This document shows positions 26,634 to 35,174 of a DNA stretch of 64,000 nt, in pieces. The translations under genes were made by a program, and so were the position numbers. Position 1 is the stretch's first letter. The number at the start of each line of letters is the position of its first letter. Below the pieces are notes generated by a model. It saw nothing but the letters and a program-made list of their open reading frames with translations. It ran no database searches and was not told where the DNA came from. Origin of the DNA: CAHJXF01 sp038240015 (GTDB taxonomy: Bacteria; Pseudomonadota; Gammaproteobacteria; Burkholderiales; Burkholderiaceae_D); assembly GCA_038240015.1 (NCBI GenBank), contig JBBSEF010000007.1, positions 1-64,000 on the forward strand, given 5' to 3'.

Positions 26634-27107
26634 ATGACTGCGCGACAAACCCGACACTATCGAACGGCGCGTGCCGCGTTGTCGTTCGCGTGGGCTGCCG
26701 CAGCGACATCGGCCTGGTGCGCTCCGTATCAGGCGATCGGCAACGACCCGGCGATTTTCTACGACGCGCCGACGCTGCGCGGCTCGAGGACGTTCGTCGC
26801 ACCGCGCGGCATGCCGGTCGAAGTCATCGTCACACAGGGCGAGTGGGTTCGCGTGCGCGACTCGGCGGGCGGACTTGCGTGGGTCGAAAAGAAAGCGCTG
26901 GTCGACAAGCGCACCGTCGTCGTCGTCGCCAAGACGGGAGCTGCCGACGTCCGCGCGAGCGCCGACGACAGTGCGCCGGTCGTGTTCCGCGCGCAGGCGG
27001 GCGTGCTGCTCGATCTCGTCTCCGCGCCCGCGTCAGGCTGGGTTTCGGTGCGCCATCGCGACGGACAGGGCGGTTTCGTCAAAGTGGGCGACGTGTGGGG
27101 CGAATAG
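26634..27107 (+). CDS. Exported SH3-domain protein
   Basis: The 157-residue product starts with a signal peptide ending near AAATSAWCAP, then carries two SH3-like repeats. The first covers PAIFYDAPTLRGSRTFVAPR to GGLAWVEKKAL; the second covers ADVRASADDSAPVVFRAQAG to GWVSVRHRDGQGGFVKVGD. Such bacterial SH3 proteins usually bind the cell wall or act as periplasmic accessory factors. Family members occur between secB and gpsA in other Burkholderiales. No enzymatic domain is present. Confidence 0.75.
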   Translation: MTARQTRHYRTARAALSFAWAAAATSAWCAPYQAIGNDPAIFYDAPTLRGSRTFVAPRGMPVEVIVTQGEWVRVRDSAGGLAWVEKKALVDKRTVVVVAKTGAADVRASADDSAPVVFRAQAGVLLDLVSAPASGWVSVRHRDGQGGFVKVGDVWGE

Positions 27108-27179
27108 CCCCAAGCGGGTCCTTGCGGGATGCATGCATGCGGCCGCGTGTCGCGCTGAGCGCGCTCGGCGAGGACTGAC

Positions 27180-28160
27180 GTGCGCATCTCGATTCTCGGG
27201 GCGGGCGCCTGGGGTACCGCGCTCGCGCTGATCGCGGCCAAGCGCCACGAGGTGACGCTTCATGCGCGCGATGCCGCGCTTGCCGCGTCGTTGATGCAGT
27301 CGCACGAGAACGCGCGTTATTTGCCGGGCTTTGCACTGCCTTCGACGATCGTGGTCACGAGCGATCTCGAAGCCGCTGCGCGCGACGCCGAACTGATCAT
27401 CATCGCGACGCCGGTCGCGGGCTTGCGCAGCACCGGCCGGGCGTTGGCGGCCATGAGTCCGCGCCAGATCGTCTACGTCTGCAAGGGCCTCGAAGAAAAG
27501 ACCGACCTCTTGCCGCATCAAGTGATCGCCGAAGTCCTGCCCGGCGTCCCTGCGGCGGTGCTGTCGGGTCCGAGCTTTGCGACCGAAGTGGCCGCGGGAC
27601 TGCCGGTCGCGTTGACCGCGGCGTCGGCCGACGAGGTTCTCGCAGAGCGCATCGTGCACACGCTGCACGGCGGCGCGGTGCGTGTCTATCGATCATCCGA
27701 CGTCATCGGCGTCGAAGTCGGCGGCGCGGTCAAGAACGTGATGGCGATCGCCGCCGGAATTTGCGACGGGCTCGAACTCGGCGCCAACGCGCGCGCGGCG
27801 CTGATCACGCGTGGTCTATCGGAAATGATGCGCTTCGGCACCGCGCAGGGCGGTTTGCCCGACACCTTGATGGGGCTCACCGGCATGGGCGACCTGATCC
27901 TCACCTGCACGGGCGGCCTGTCGCGCAATCGTCGCGTGGGTCTCGCACTCGGCCACGGCAAGACGCTGGCTGCGGCGCTTGCTTCGCTCGGACATGTGGC
28001 CGAAGGAGTGCCCTGCGCGCGTGTCGTCAAGTCGAGCGCCGAGCGGCTTGGCGTCGACATGCCGATCACGGTGTCGGTGTCGGCGATCCTGTTCGATGGC
28101 CTCGCACCGCGTGAGGCGCTTGCGCATCTGCTCGCGCGCGCGCCTCGGCCCGAGCACTGA
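27180..28160 (+). CDS. gpsA: Glycerol-3-phosphate dehydrogenase [NAD(P)+]
   Basis: The GTG start gives 326 residues with the NAD(P) fold ISILGAGAWGTALALIAAKR, LSGPSFATEVAAGLPVAL, the catalytic-lysine region EVGGAVKNVMAIAAGICDGL and GLTGMGDLILTCTGGLSRNR. It makes sn-glycerol 3-phosphate for phospholipid synthesis. It follows the SH3 gene after 72 bp; the convergent trmL begins 27 bp beyond its stop. Confidence 0.97.
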   Translation: MRISILGAGAWGTALALIAAKRHEVTLHARDAALAASLMQSHENARYLPGFALPSTIVVTSDLEAAARDAELIIIATPVAGLRSTGRALAAMSPRQIVYVCKGLEEKTDLLPHQVIAEVLPGVPAAVLSGPSFATEVAAGLPVALTAASADEVLAERIVHTLHGGAVRVYRSSDVIGVEVGGAVKNVMAIAAGICDGLELGANARAALITRGLSEMMRFGTAQGGLPDTLMGLTGMGDLILTCTGGLSRNRRVGLALGHGKTLAAALASLGHVAEGVPCARVVKSSAERLGVDMPITVSVSAILFDGLAPREALAHLLARAPRPEH

Positions 28161-28187
28161 GCGGTAGCTGGCGCAGCAAATGCTTCT

Positions 28188-28658
28188 TCAGCGCCCGCCG
28201 ATAAATCCGATCTGCCTCCACGCCTCGAAGACCACGACCGCGACCGCGTTCGAGAGATTGAGGCTGCGCTGATCCGGCCGCATCGGCAGCCGCAGGCGGT
28301 GGTCGGCGTCGAAGCTCTCGCGAATGTCGTTCGAGAGCCCGCGCGTTTCGCACCCGAATACGAACCAGTCGCCGGCAACGAAGGAAACGTCGTGCGGCAC
28401 GACGCCGCCGTGGGTCGTCAGCGCGAACATGCGCTTGCGGTCGGGACGTTGGCTGTCGAGAAACGCCGGCCAGTCGCGATGCACGACCAGCGACGCGTAC
28501 TCGTGATAGTCGAGGCCTGCACGCCGCATGCGCGCATCGTCGAGCGGAAAGCCGAGCGGCTCGATCAGATGCAGCGCCGCGCCGGTGTTCGCGCAAAGGC
28601 GAATCACGTTGCCGGTGTTGGGCGGGATCTCGGGTTCGACGAGGACGACGTTGAACAT
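28188..28658 (-). CDS. trmL: tRNA (cytidine(34)-2'-O)-methyltransferase TrmL
   Basis: ATG 28658 gives 156 residues starting MFNVVLVEPEIPPNTGNVIR, with the SPOUT knot motifs FVFGCETRGLSNDIRE and RSLNLSNAVAVVVFEAWRQ. TrmL methylates the wobble base of tRNA-Leu isoacceptors. An upstream frame extension of 24 residues is not conserved. It lies downstream of comF on the same strand, 31 bp apart. Confidence 0.95.
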   Translation of the reverse strand: MFNVVLVEPEIPPNTGNVIRLCANTGAALHLIEPLGFPLDDARMRRAGLDYHEYASLVVHRDWPAFLDSQRPDRKRMFALTTHGGVVPHDVSFVAGDWFVFGCETRGLSNDIRESFDADHRLRLPMRPDQRSLNLSNAVAVVVFEAWRQIGFIGGR

Positions 28659-28689
28659 GGGCTGCAAGAGCGATCGAGCTGGAGTGAGC

Positions 28690-29439
28690 TCAAGGCGTAC
28701 GCGCGACGACCAGATTGACGACGCGCGCAACGCCTGCCCGCTTCAGGGTCGCGGCCATCTCGTCGAGCGTCGAACCGGTGGTCATCACATCGTCCACCAC
28801 GCCCACCGTCAAGCCCTCGAGCAGGGATCGTCGCGAGTCGATCACCGCAAACGCGCCGCGAATGTTTTTTCGTCTGGCATCGAACGGCAACGCGGTTTGC
28901 GGTGGAGTGTCGCGGGTCCGCAGCACGCTGGTCGTGTCGAGTCGCTTCTCGATGCGCCTGGCAAGCGGACGCGCGATCTCGGTCGATTGATTGAAGCCGC
29001 GTGTCGCCATGCGGTCGCGCGACAGCGGAACGGGGATCAGCACGTCGATGTCCATGGGATGCGCGGCCATGCGTTCGTGGAGCAAGCTTGCCAAGAGCGG
29101 TGCGTAAGCGAGGCGCGCCCCATATTTGAGACCGCGAACGAGAACATCGAACGGTGCTTCGTAGGCTGCGGCGGCAACGCTGGCGTCGAAGGCCGGCGCG
29201 CGTTTCACGCAGCGTCCGCACAGACGCGGCGCGTCGCTTGCGGCCAGAGTGATCGCGCAGCGGGGACACGCGACGGCGACATGACACAGGGTCTCGCCAC
29301 GACAGGGTTCACACAGGTCTTGCCCCGGCGCATCGCACAGCACGCACGCGCGCGGAAAGATCGAGTCGAGGGCCGATGCCCTCCAACGTGCGAATCCCCG
29401 GAGCACGCGGGCGTCGATGCGAGGCGATGCGGAGATCAT
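28690..29439 (-). CDS. comF: ComF-type phosphoribosyltransferase-domain protein
   Basis: ATG 29439 gives 249 residues. The N-terminal zinc-ribbon cysteines are CVLCDAPGQDLCEPC, CPRC and CGRC; the C-terminal phosphoribosyltransferase domain carries VGVVDDVMTTGSTLDEMAAT, the PRPP loop, and RGFNQSTEIARPLARRI. ComF proteins support natural transformation or act as GntX-like carbon-use proteins. The frame stays open far upstream (to 30507) across bioC, but that region codes on the other strand. Confidence 0.88.
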   Translation of the reverse strand: MISASPRIDARVLRGFARWRASALDSIFPRACVLCDAPGQDLCEPCRGETLCHVAVACPRCAITLAASDAPRLCGRCVKRAPAFDASVAAAAYEAPFDVLVRGLKYGARLAYAPLLASLLHERMAAHPMDIDVLIPVPLSRDRMATRGFNQSTEIARPLARRIEKRLDTTSVLRTRDTPPQTALPFDARRKNIRGAFAVIDSRRSLLEGLTVGVVDDVMTTGSTLDEMAATLKRAGVARVVNLVVARTP

Positions 29440-29598
29440 GCCGAGTGCGATGGGGTCTGGGTGTGGATGACGCGGACGCTGCCCAATGACGCGGTCGAGT
29501 GTAGCAAGCGCGGCGCCCGTCCTCATCGTTCGATCGGGCGAGCATTCGCTTGCGTTACCTATACTCTGCCGTGCCCTTCCCCGACGTGACGCCAGTCC

Positions 29599-30489
29599 AT
29601 GCCCGACCGATCCGAGCGTCTGCCTATCGATGAAGCGCAGGTGCGTCGCCTGTTCGCGCGCTCGCGCGTCCTCGATGCCGACGATTTTCTGCAGCGCGAA
29701 GTCGCCCGGCGCATGGTCGAGCGCCTCGCGACCATACGCATCGAAGCGACGCGCGTGCTCGACATCGGATGCGGAACCGGCAGCGATCTCGCGATGCTGC
29801 GCGAGCGCTTCGCGAAGGCAACGACCTGTGCGATCGACGCGTCCTGGCCGAGACTCGTGCGCGCCCGCGATCGCGCCGAGGCCGGCGGTCTCGCGCGACT
29901 GTTTCGTCGTCGTGGCAGCGAACCCCCGCTCGTACAAACCGATTTCGCGTCCCTGCCTTTCGCCGCGCAAAGCTTCGACTGCCTGTGGTCCAACCTCGCG
30001 CTGCACTGGAGCGCCGAGCCACACCGCGTGTTGCTCGAGTGGAGCCGCGTGGCGAAGGTCGGCGGTCTGGTCGCGTTCTCGGCCTTCGGGCCGGACACGC
30101 TGCGCGAAGTGGTCGCCGCGGGCGTCGAGGTCGACGGCAAGCGGCACGTCATGCCGTTCACCGACATGCACGATTACGGCGACATGCTGGTCGCCGCGGG
30201 CTTCACGACACCCGTGGTCGACATGGAGCGCGTGACGCTGACCTATTCGGATGCGACCAGTCTGTGGCGCGACGTGCGCGCGCTCGGCGGCAATGCGGCC
30301 CTCGGTCGAGCGCGCGGGCTGCGTGGACGAAGCTTCAAGGCTCGGCTCGACCAGGCGCTTGCCCGCGGCCGCGATCGCGACGGTCGCTATGCGCTGAGTT
30401 TCGAACTCGTCTTTGCACACGCATGGAAGGGGGCGCCGCAAATCACCCGAAGCGGCGAAACGATCGTGCGATTCGAGCGACGACCGTGA
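29599..30489 (+). CDS. bioC: Malonyl-ACP O-methyltransferase BioC
   Basis: The 296-residue product has the SAM-binding motif VLDIGCGTGSDLAMLRERF at about residues 53-71, DFASLPFAAQSFDCLWSNLA and WSRVAKVGGLVAFSAFGPDT, typical of BioC, which starts pimeloyl synthesis for biotin. The N-terminus PIDEAQVRRLFARSRVLDAD fits the BioC group. It is divergent from comF; no other biotin gene is in the window, so a related methyltransferase role is not excluded. TATACT at 29560-29565 may be its -10 element. Confidence 0.85.
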   Translation: MPDRSERLPIDEAQVRRLFARSRVLDADDFLQREVARRMVERLATIRIEATRVLDIGCGTGSDLAMLRERFAKATTCAIDASWPRLVRARDRAEAGGLARLFRRRGSEPPLVQTDFASLPFAAQSFDCLWSNLALHWSAEPHRVLLEWSRVAKVGGLVAFSAFGPDTLREVVAAGVEVDGKRHVMPFTDMHDYGDMLVAAGFTTPVVDMERVTLTYSDATSLWRDVRALGGNAALGRARGLRGRSFKARLDQALARGRDRDGRYALSFELVFAHAWKGAPQITRSGETIVRFERRP

Positions 30490-30530
30490 TCGAACGCGCG
30501 ACCGCATCTGGCGAACCCGGGCCGCCTTGC

Positions 30531-30559
30531 TTGCTGGGGACCCGCCGAATCTCTATAAT
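30531..30559 (+). promoter_or_regulatory. Sigma-70 promoter of the cytochrome oxidase locus
   Basis: TTGCTG (30531-30536), a 17-bp spacer and a perfect TATAAT (30554-30559). It lies 79 bp before the DUF2244 gene and is the only clear promoter before coxB and ctaD. Confidence 0.75.
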
Positions 30560-30637
30560 CGGCCCGCGCAAAAATGCGGCGGTGTGCTTGTGAAGGTCGG
30601 GACGTCTGGCAGGAGTTCGGAGCAGTCATTCGGGACA

Positions 30638-31144
30638 ATGGTTCGGGTCAACGAGGCGGACACGGCATCCGGTAAGCAGCGCGTCTGGATGCTCAGCCGC
30701 AATTGCGCCCTGACGCCGCGTCAAGTCGGTGCTTTCTATCTGTCGCTGGTTGTGATTTCCGTCGTGATCGCGACGGTCTTCCTCATCCACGGCGCGTGGA
30801 TGGTGCTTCCCTTTTCGTTGATCGAGATGCTCGCCGTGGGCGCTGCGCTTCTGGTTTACGCGCGTCACGCGGTCGATTGCGAGCGCGTCTCGCTCGGGTC
30901 GGATGCGCTGACGATCGAAGCGATCGATGGCAATGCGCGCAGCTTGATTCGCGTCGATCCGCAGGCCGCGCGCGTGGTGGTCGAGTCGAGGGCGCGCGGC
31001 GCGCAGGATGTGGTATTTGTGGTGGTTCGCAGTGAGCGCATCGCCGTCGGGCGTTTTGTTGGTGAGCGTGAACGCAGGCGCTTCGCGCGCGAGTTGCGGC
31101 TTGCGCTGCGTTCCCGGGATGCAGCGCTTTCATCGGCACGGTGA
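30638..31144 (+). CDS. DUF2244 domain membrane protein
   Basis: The ATG at 30638 gives 168 residues with two central membrane segments (VGAFYLSLVVISVVIATVFL and WMVLPFSLIEMLAVGAALLV) and a cytoplasmic C-terminal part, the DUF2244 layout. The family commonly precedes coxB in proteobacteria, and a role in oxidase assembly is presumed from this linkage only. The frame upstream of 30638 is open but overlaps bioC and is not conserved. The stop is 41 bp before coxB. Confidence 0.85.
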   Translation: MVRVNEADTASGKQRVWMLSRNCALTPRQVGAFYLSLVVISVVIATVFLIHGAWMVLPFSLIEMLAVGAALLVYARHAVDCERVSLGSDALTIEAIDGNARSLIRVDPQAARVVVESRARGAQDVVFVVVRSERIAVGRFVGERERRRFARELRLALRSRDAALSSAR

Positions 31145-31185
31145 AGCGAGGGCATTCATCGGCGGTTGATCGGAGAATCGAGCAC

Positions 31186-32412
31186 ATGATCCATTTCGTC
31201 AGAGCCTTCCTGCACAAGCGGGCCAACGCCGCGGCATTGGCTTTTGCGGCAGGAGCGGGGCTGATCGCGTGCCTGCTCGCGAACGCGGCGTGGGCGGTCG
31301 GCGATGCGCCCGGCGGACCGAAGGTCAATCAGCTCAACCTGCCGGTCGGCGTCACCAAGATTGCGTCGGACATCTACGATCTGCACACGCTGATGATGCT
31401 GATCTGTCTGGTGATCTTCTGCCTGGTGTTCGGCGTGATGTTCATCGCCATCTTCAAGCACAGGAAGTCGCTCGGACATCAGGCCGAGACCTGGCACGAG
31501 AACACCACCGTCGAAATCATCTGGACCGTCATTCCTTTCATCATCGTCATCCTGATGGTATTGCCGGCGACCAAGCTGATCGTCGAGATGAAGGACACGA
31601 CCAACGCCGACCTGACGATCAAGGCGACCGGATATCAATGGCGTTGGGGATACGACTATCTGAGCGGTGAAGGCGAAGGCATCGGCTTCATCTCGAACCT
31701 CGCCACGCCGCGCGCGATGTCGGGCTTTCCGTCGGAGGGCATCACCGGCAAGCCCGCGGGCGACACCTATCTGCTCGACGTCGATAACCCGTTGGTCGTT
31801 CCGGTCAACAAGAAAGTGCGCGTGATTACTACCGCCAACGACGTGATCCACGCCTTCGCGGTTCCACAGTTCGGCATCAAGCAGGATGCGGTTCCCGGCT
31901 TCGTGCGCGATACCTGGTTCAAGGCCGAGAAGATCGGGACTTATCGGGGGCAGTGCCAGGAGCTCTGCGGCGCCGAGCACGCCTATATGCCGATCGTCGT
32001 CAATGTCGTGTCCGCCGCCGATTACACGCAGTGGGTCGAGGGCAGGAAGAAAGAGATGGCGGCCCACCAGGACGATCCGACCAAGACGTACACGGTTGCC
32101 GAACTGACCGCGCGCGGCGAGAAGGTCTTCACCGCCAACTGCGCGGTGTGCCATCAGGCGGCGGGCACCGGCAGCACGGCGCTCGGTGCGCCCGCGCTGG
32201 TCGGCGACGCGAAGGTCCTCGGTCCGGAAGATGAACAGATCGCGGTGCTCCTGCACGGACAGAACAACGGCAAGATGCCGGCGTGGAATCAGTTGTCGGA
32301 CGTCGAGATCGCGTCGGTCATCAGTTACACGCGCAATGGCTGGACCAATGCAGGCAAGGGCAAGGACCCGGTCGTCCAGCCGTCGGACATCACCGTGGCG
32401 CGCAAGAAATAG
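31186..32412 (+). CDS. coxB: Cytochrome c oxidase subunit II with fused cytochrome c domain
   Basis: ATG 31186 after GGAG gives 408 residues. A signal sequence (ending LANAAWAV) and two membrane segments lead to the CuA domain with QEL-type ligands CQELCGAEHAYM. A C-terminal cytochrome c domain follows, with CAVCH for heme attachment and GKMPAW for the methionine ligand. The protein receives electrons from cytochrome c and passes them to subunit I. The heme-bearing tail is the caa3-like variant common in betaproteobacteria. In-frame GTG 31141 is a weaker start. Confidence 0.97.
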   Translation: MIHFVRAFLHKRANAAALAFAAGAGLIACLLANAAWAVGDAPGGPKVNQLNLPVGVTKIASDIYDLHTLMMLICLVIFCLVFGVMFIAIFKHRKSLGHQAETWHENTTVEIIWTVIPFIIVILMVLPATKLIVEMKDTTNADLTIKATGYQWRWGYDYLSGEGEGIGFISNLATPRAMSGFPSEGITGKPAGDTYLLDVDNPLVVPVNKKVRVITTANDVIHAFAVPQFGIKQDAVPGFVRDTWFKAEKIGTYRGQCQELCGAEHAYMPIVVNVVSAADYTQWVEGRKKEMAAHQDDPTKTYTVAELTARGEKVFTANCAVCHQAAGTGSTALGAPALVGDAKVLGPEDEQIAVLLHGQNNGKMPAWNQLSDVEIASVISYTRNGWTNAGKGKDPVVQPSDITVARKK

Positions 32413-32465
32413 CCAGTGAACATTGCGTCTCGAATTCGCATTCGACCAGACGTCTGGAGAGTCTC

Positions 32466-34082
32466 ATGAGCAGCACCGCGATCGACCCCATCCATGATCA
32501 TCACGCACAAGGCGACGATCATGCGCACGACCATGCGCACGGCCGTCCCAAGGGTTGGCGTCGATGGCTGATGGCGACCAACCACAAGGACATCGGGACG
32601 CTCTACCTGTTCTTCTCGTTCACGATGCTGATGGAAGGCGGCGTGCTCGCGCTGTTGCTGCGCGCCGAGCTGTTCCAGCCGGGCTTGCAGATCGTCGATC
32701 CCGAACTGTTCAACCAGTTCACGACGATGCACGGCTTGATCATGGTGTTCGGCGCGATCATGCCGGCGTTCGTCGGCTTCGCGAACTGGCAGGTGCCGTT
32801 GATGGTGGGCGCTCCCGACATGGCGTTCGCGCGCCTGAACAACTTCAGCTTCTGGTTGTTGCCGCCCGCGGCGATCATGCTGACGCTATCGTTCTTCGTT
32901 CCCGGCGGCGCAACTGCCGCGGGCTGGACGCTCTATGCGCCGCTGTCGGTGCAGATGGGTCCGGGCATGGACCTGGCGATCTTCTCGCTGCACATCATGG
33001 GCGCGTCGTCGATCATGGGGTCGATCAACATCATCGTGACGATACTCAACATGCGCGCGCCCGGCATGACGTTGATGAAGATGCCGATGTTCGTGTGGAC
33101 CTGGCTGATCACGGCCTACCTTCTGATCGCCGTGATGCCGGTGCTCGCGGGCGCGATCACGATGGTGCTGACTGACCGTCACTTCGGCACGTCGTTCTTC
33201 AACGCGGCCGGCGGCGGCGACCCGGTGATGTACCAGCACATCTTCTGGTTCTTCGGGCACCCCGAGGTCTACATCATGATCCTGCCCGCGTTCGGGATCA
33301 TCTCGCAGGTGATCCCGGCCTTCGCGCGCAAACCCTTATTCGGCTACGCGTCGATGGTGTATGCGACGTCGTCGATCGCGATTCTCTCGTTCATGGTGTG
33401 GGCGCATCACATGTTCACCACCGGCATGCCGGTGACCGGCCAGTTGTTCTTCATGTACGCAACCATGCTGATCGCCGTGCCCACGGGCGTGAAGGTGTTC
33501 AACTGGATCGCGACGATGTGGAAGGGCTCGATGACGTTCGAGACGCCGATGCTGTTCGCGATCGGCTTCCTGTTCGTCTTCACCATGGGCGGCTTCACGG
33601 GCCTGATCCTCGCGATCACGCCGATCGACATCCAGTTGCAGGACACGTATTACGTGGTCGCGCATTTTCACTACGTGCTGGTCGCCGGTTCGCTGTTTGC
33701 GATCTTCGCGGGCTTCTACTACTGGTCGCCGAAGTGGACCGGACACATGTACAACGAGACGCGCGGCAAGATTCATTTCTGGAGCACGCTGATCTCGTTC
33801 AACGTCACGTTCTTCCCGATGCACTTCCTCGGGCTCGCCGGCATGCCGCGACGTTATGCCGACTATCCGATGCAGTTCGCGGACTTTCACCAGCTCGCGA
33901 CGATCGGTGCATTCTGGTTCGGTCTGACGCAGGTTTTCTTCTTCGTCGCGATCGTGCTTCCCTGCATACGCGGCGGGGCGAAGGCTGCGGACAAGCCGTG
34001 GGAAGGCGCCGAGGGTCTCGAGTGGACGGTGCCCAGTCCCGCGCCGTTCCACACGTTCGAAACACCGCCGCACGTTCGTTGA
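32466..34082 (+). CDS. ctaD: Cytochrome c oxidase subunit I
   Basis: ATG 32466 gives 538 residues beginning with a His-rich segment (HDHHAQGDDHAHDHAHGR). The twelve-segment heme-copper core shows HGLIMVFGAIMPAFVGFANW (heme a ligand), the CuB/tyrosine pair FGHPEVYIMILPAFG, WAHHMFTTGMP and VAHFHYVLVAGS. It reduces oxygen to water and pumps protons. It is preceded by coxB at 53 bp and followed by a short assembly gene. Confidence 0.98.
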   Translation: MSSTAIDPIHDHHAQGDDHAHDHAHGRPKGWRRWLMATNHKDIGTLYLFFSFTMLMEGGVLALLLRAELFQPGLQIVDPELFNQFTTMHGLIMVFGAIMPAFVGFANWQVPLMVGAPDMAFARLNNFSFWLLPPAAIMLTLSFFVPGGATAAGWTLYAPLSVQMGPGMDLAIFSLHIMGASSIMGSINIIVTILNMRAPGMTLMKMPMFVWTWLITAYLLIAVMPVLAGAITMVLTDRHFGTSFFNAAGGGDPVMYQHIFWFFGHPEVYIMILPAFGIISQVIPAFARKPLFGYASMVYATSSIAILSFMVWAHHMFTTGMPVTGQLFFMYATMLIAVPTGVKVFNWIATMWKGSMTFETPMLFAIGFLFVFTMGGFTGLILAITPIDIQLQDTYYVVAHFHYVLVAGSLFAIFAGFYYWSPKWTGHMYNETRGKIHFWSTLISFNVTFFPMHFLGLAGMPRRYADYPMQFADFHQLATIGAFWFGLTQVFFFVAIVLPCIRGGAKAADKPWEGAEGLEWTVPSPAPFHTFETPPHVR

Positions 34083-34095
34083 TCGGCGCAGGATC

Positions 34096-34275
34096 GTGAG
34101 CGACGAACGCCGAACCGATGGGCGCGCCGATGAGTACGCAGACGAGAGCGCGCGCAAGCAAGCGCGCACACAAGCAACGCGCGCGCGCAATCGTCGAACG
34201 GCTCTCGTCCTCGCGACCATCGCGCTGGCGTTTTTCGTGGGCATCATCGTCAAGTACACGTTGCTGAGGCATTGA
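34096..34275 (+). CDS. Short cytochrome oxidase assembly protein (single membrane segment)
   Basis: A GTG start at 34096 gives 59 residues. The charged N-terminal half (Arg/Asp/Glu/Lys-rich) is followed by one membrane segment (ALVLATIALAFFVGIIVKYT) and ends LLRH. The FVGI-IVKY pattern and the position between ctaD and ctaG match the 'cytochrome oxidase small assembly protein' annotated in betaproteobacteria. It lies 13 bp after ctaD and 10 bp before ctaG. Its exact role is not established. Confidence 0.8.
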   Translation: MSDERRTDGRADEYADESARKQARTQATRARNRRTALVLATIALAFFVGIIVKYTLLRH

Positions 34276-34285
34276 CTCCATCAAG

Positions 34286-34888
34286 ATGAGCGACTCGCCA
34301 TTCGAAGCCTTGCGGCGTCGCCTCAATCTCGCGATGTTCGGCAAGCTCGTGATCGTCACCGCGATCATGTTCGGCTTCGGCTACGCGCTCGTTCCCCTCT
34401 ACAAGAAGATCTGCGAGATCACGGGCGTCAATCAACTCACGCAGACCGATACGGGCGCGGCGGCTTTTGCAAAGAGCACGCAGGTCGATCTGTCGCGTAC
34501 CGTCACCATCGAGTTCGACGGCAATGCGCGCGGGCCGTGGCGCTTCAAGCCCGTGCAGAGTTCGATGCAAGTGCATCCCGGCGAGCTTGCGACGATCACC
34601 TACGAGATCGCGAACCAGCAGGACCGCGCGATGCAGGCGCAAGCGATTCCGAGCTACATCCCGACCGCCGCGACCCAATACTTTCGCAAGCTCGAATGCT
34701 TCTGCTTCAAGCAACAGACCCTTCTGCCGCACGAGGCAAAGCAATTCCCGGTCGTCTTCGTGATCGATCCGAAGCTGCCGAAGAATGTGGACACGATCAC
34801 GTTGTCGTACACCTTCTTCGAGATTGCCGGCGCTGTGGCGGCCGATGGGCCGAGCGTCAAGACGAACGTCAGGGCCGCCGGGGGCTGA
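34286..34888 (+). CDS. ctaG: Cytochrome c oxidase assembly protein CtaG (Cox11)
   Basis: The 200-residue product has an N-terminal anchor (FGKLVIVTAIMFGFGYALVP), LYKKICEITGVNQLTQTD, and the copper-binding CFCFKQQTL motif around residue 134, with GEL-QVHPGE and YEIANQ features of Cox11. It inserts copper into the CuB site of subunit I. It lies between the short assembly gene and DUF2970, standard in beta- and alphaproteobacteria. Confidence 0.96.
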   Translation: MSDSPFEALRRRLNLAMFGKLVIVTAIMFGFGYALVPLYKKICEITGVNQLTQTDTGAAAFAKSTQVDLSRTVTIEFDGNARGPWRFKPVQSSMQVHPGELATITYEIANQQDRAMQAQAIPSYIPTAATQYFRKLECFCFKQQTLLPHEAKQFPVVFVIDPKLPKNVDTITLSYTFFEIAGAVAADGPSVKTNVRAAGG

Positions 34889-34889
34889 G

Positions 34890-35129
34890 ATGAACGAGCC
34901 AGATGGGCAGGAGGCGCGGCAAGAGGAGCGTGGGCGGCAACGGAGTCACGCGACGTTCCGGCAAACGGCGAGTGCGGTGTTCTGGTCGTTCTTCGGCGTG
35001 CGCAAGAAGAGCGACCATGAACGCGACGCCGCGGGGCTCAACCCGGTGCATGTGGTCGTCGCGGGATTGATCGGCGCGCTGATATTCATCTTGATTCTCA
35101 TATTGATCGTCAAGAGCGTCGTAAAATAA
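34890..35129 (+). CDS. DUF2970 membrane protein
   Basis: ATG 34890 gives 79 residues: a polar N-terminus, SAVFWSFFGVRKKSDHERDA, then one membrane segment VVVAGLIGALIFILILILIV and VKSVVK. This is the DUF2970 layout, found between ctaG and ctaE in many betaproteobacteria. Function is unknown; association with the oxidase is inferred from context. The start lies 1 bp after the ctaG stop. Confidence 0.85.
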   Translation: MNEPDGQEARQEERGRQRSHATFRQTASAVFWSFFGVRKKSDHERDAAGLNPVHVVVAGLIGALIFILILILIVKSVVK

Positions 35130-35174
35130 CGCGCTTTCAAAAACGCGCTTTCAAAATTCTGTGCGGAGAAATCG

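Noticed and set aside
29440..30507. Long N-terminal extension of comF on the minus strand, giving 605 residues
   Set aside because: The added part lies opposite bioC, which encodes a recognisable methyltransferase, and it has no ComF-like sequence; ATG 29439 gives the usual ComF length.
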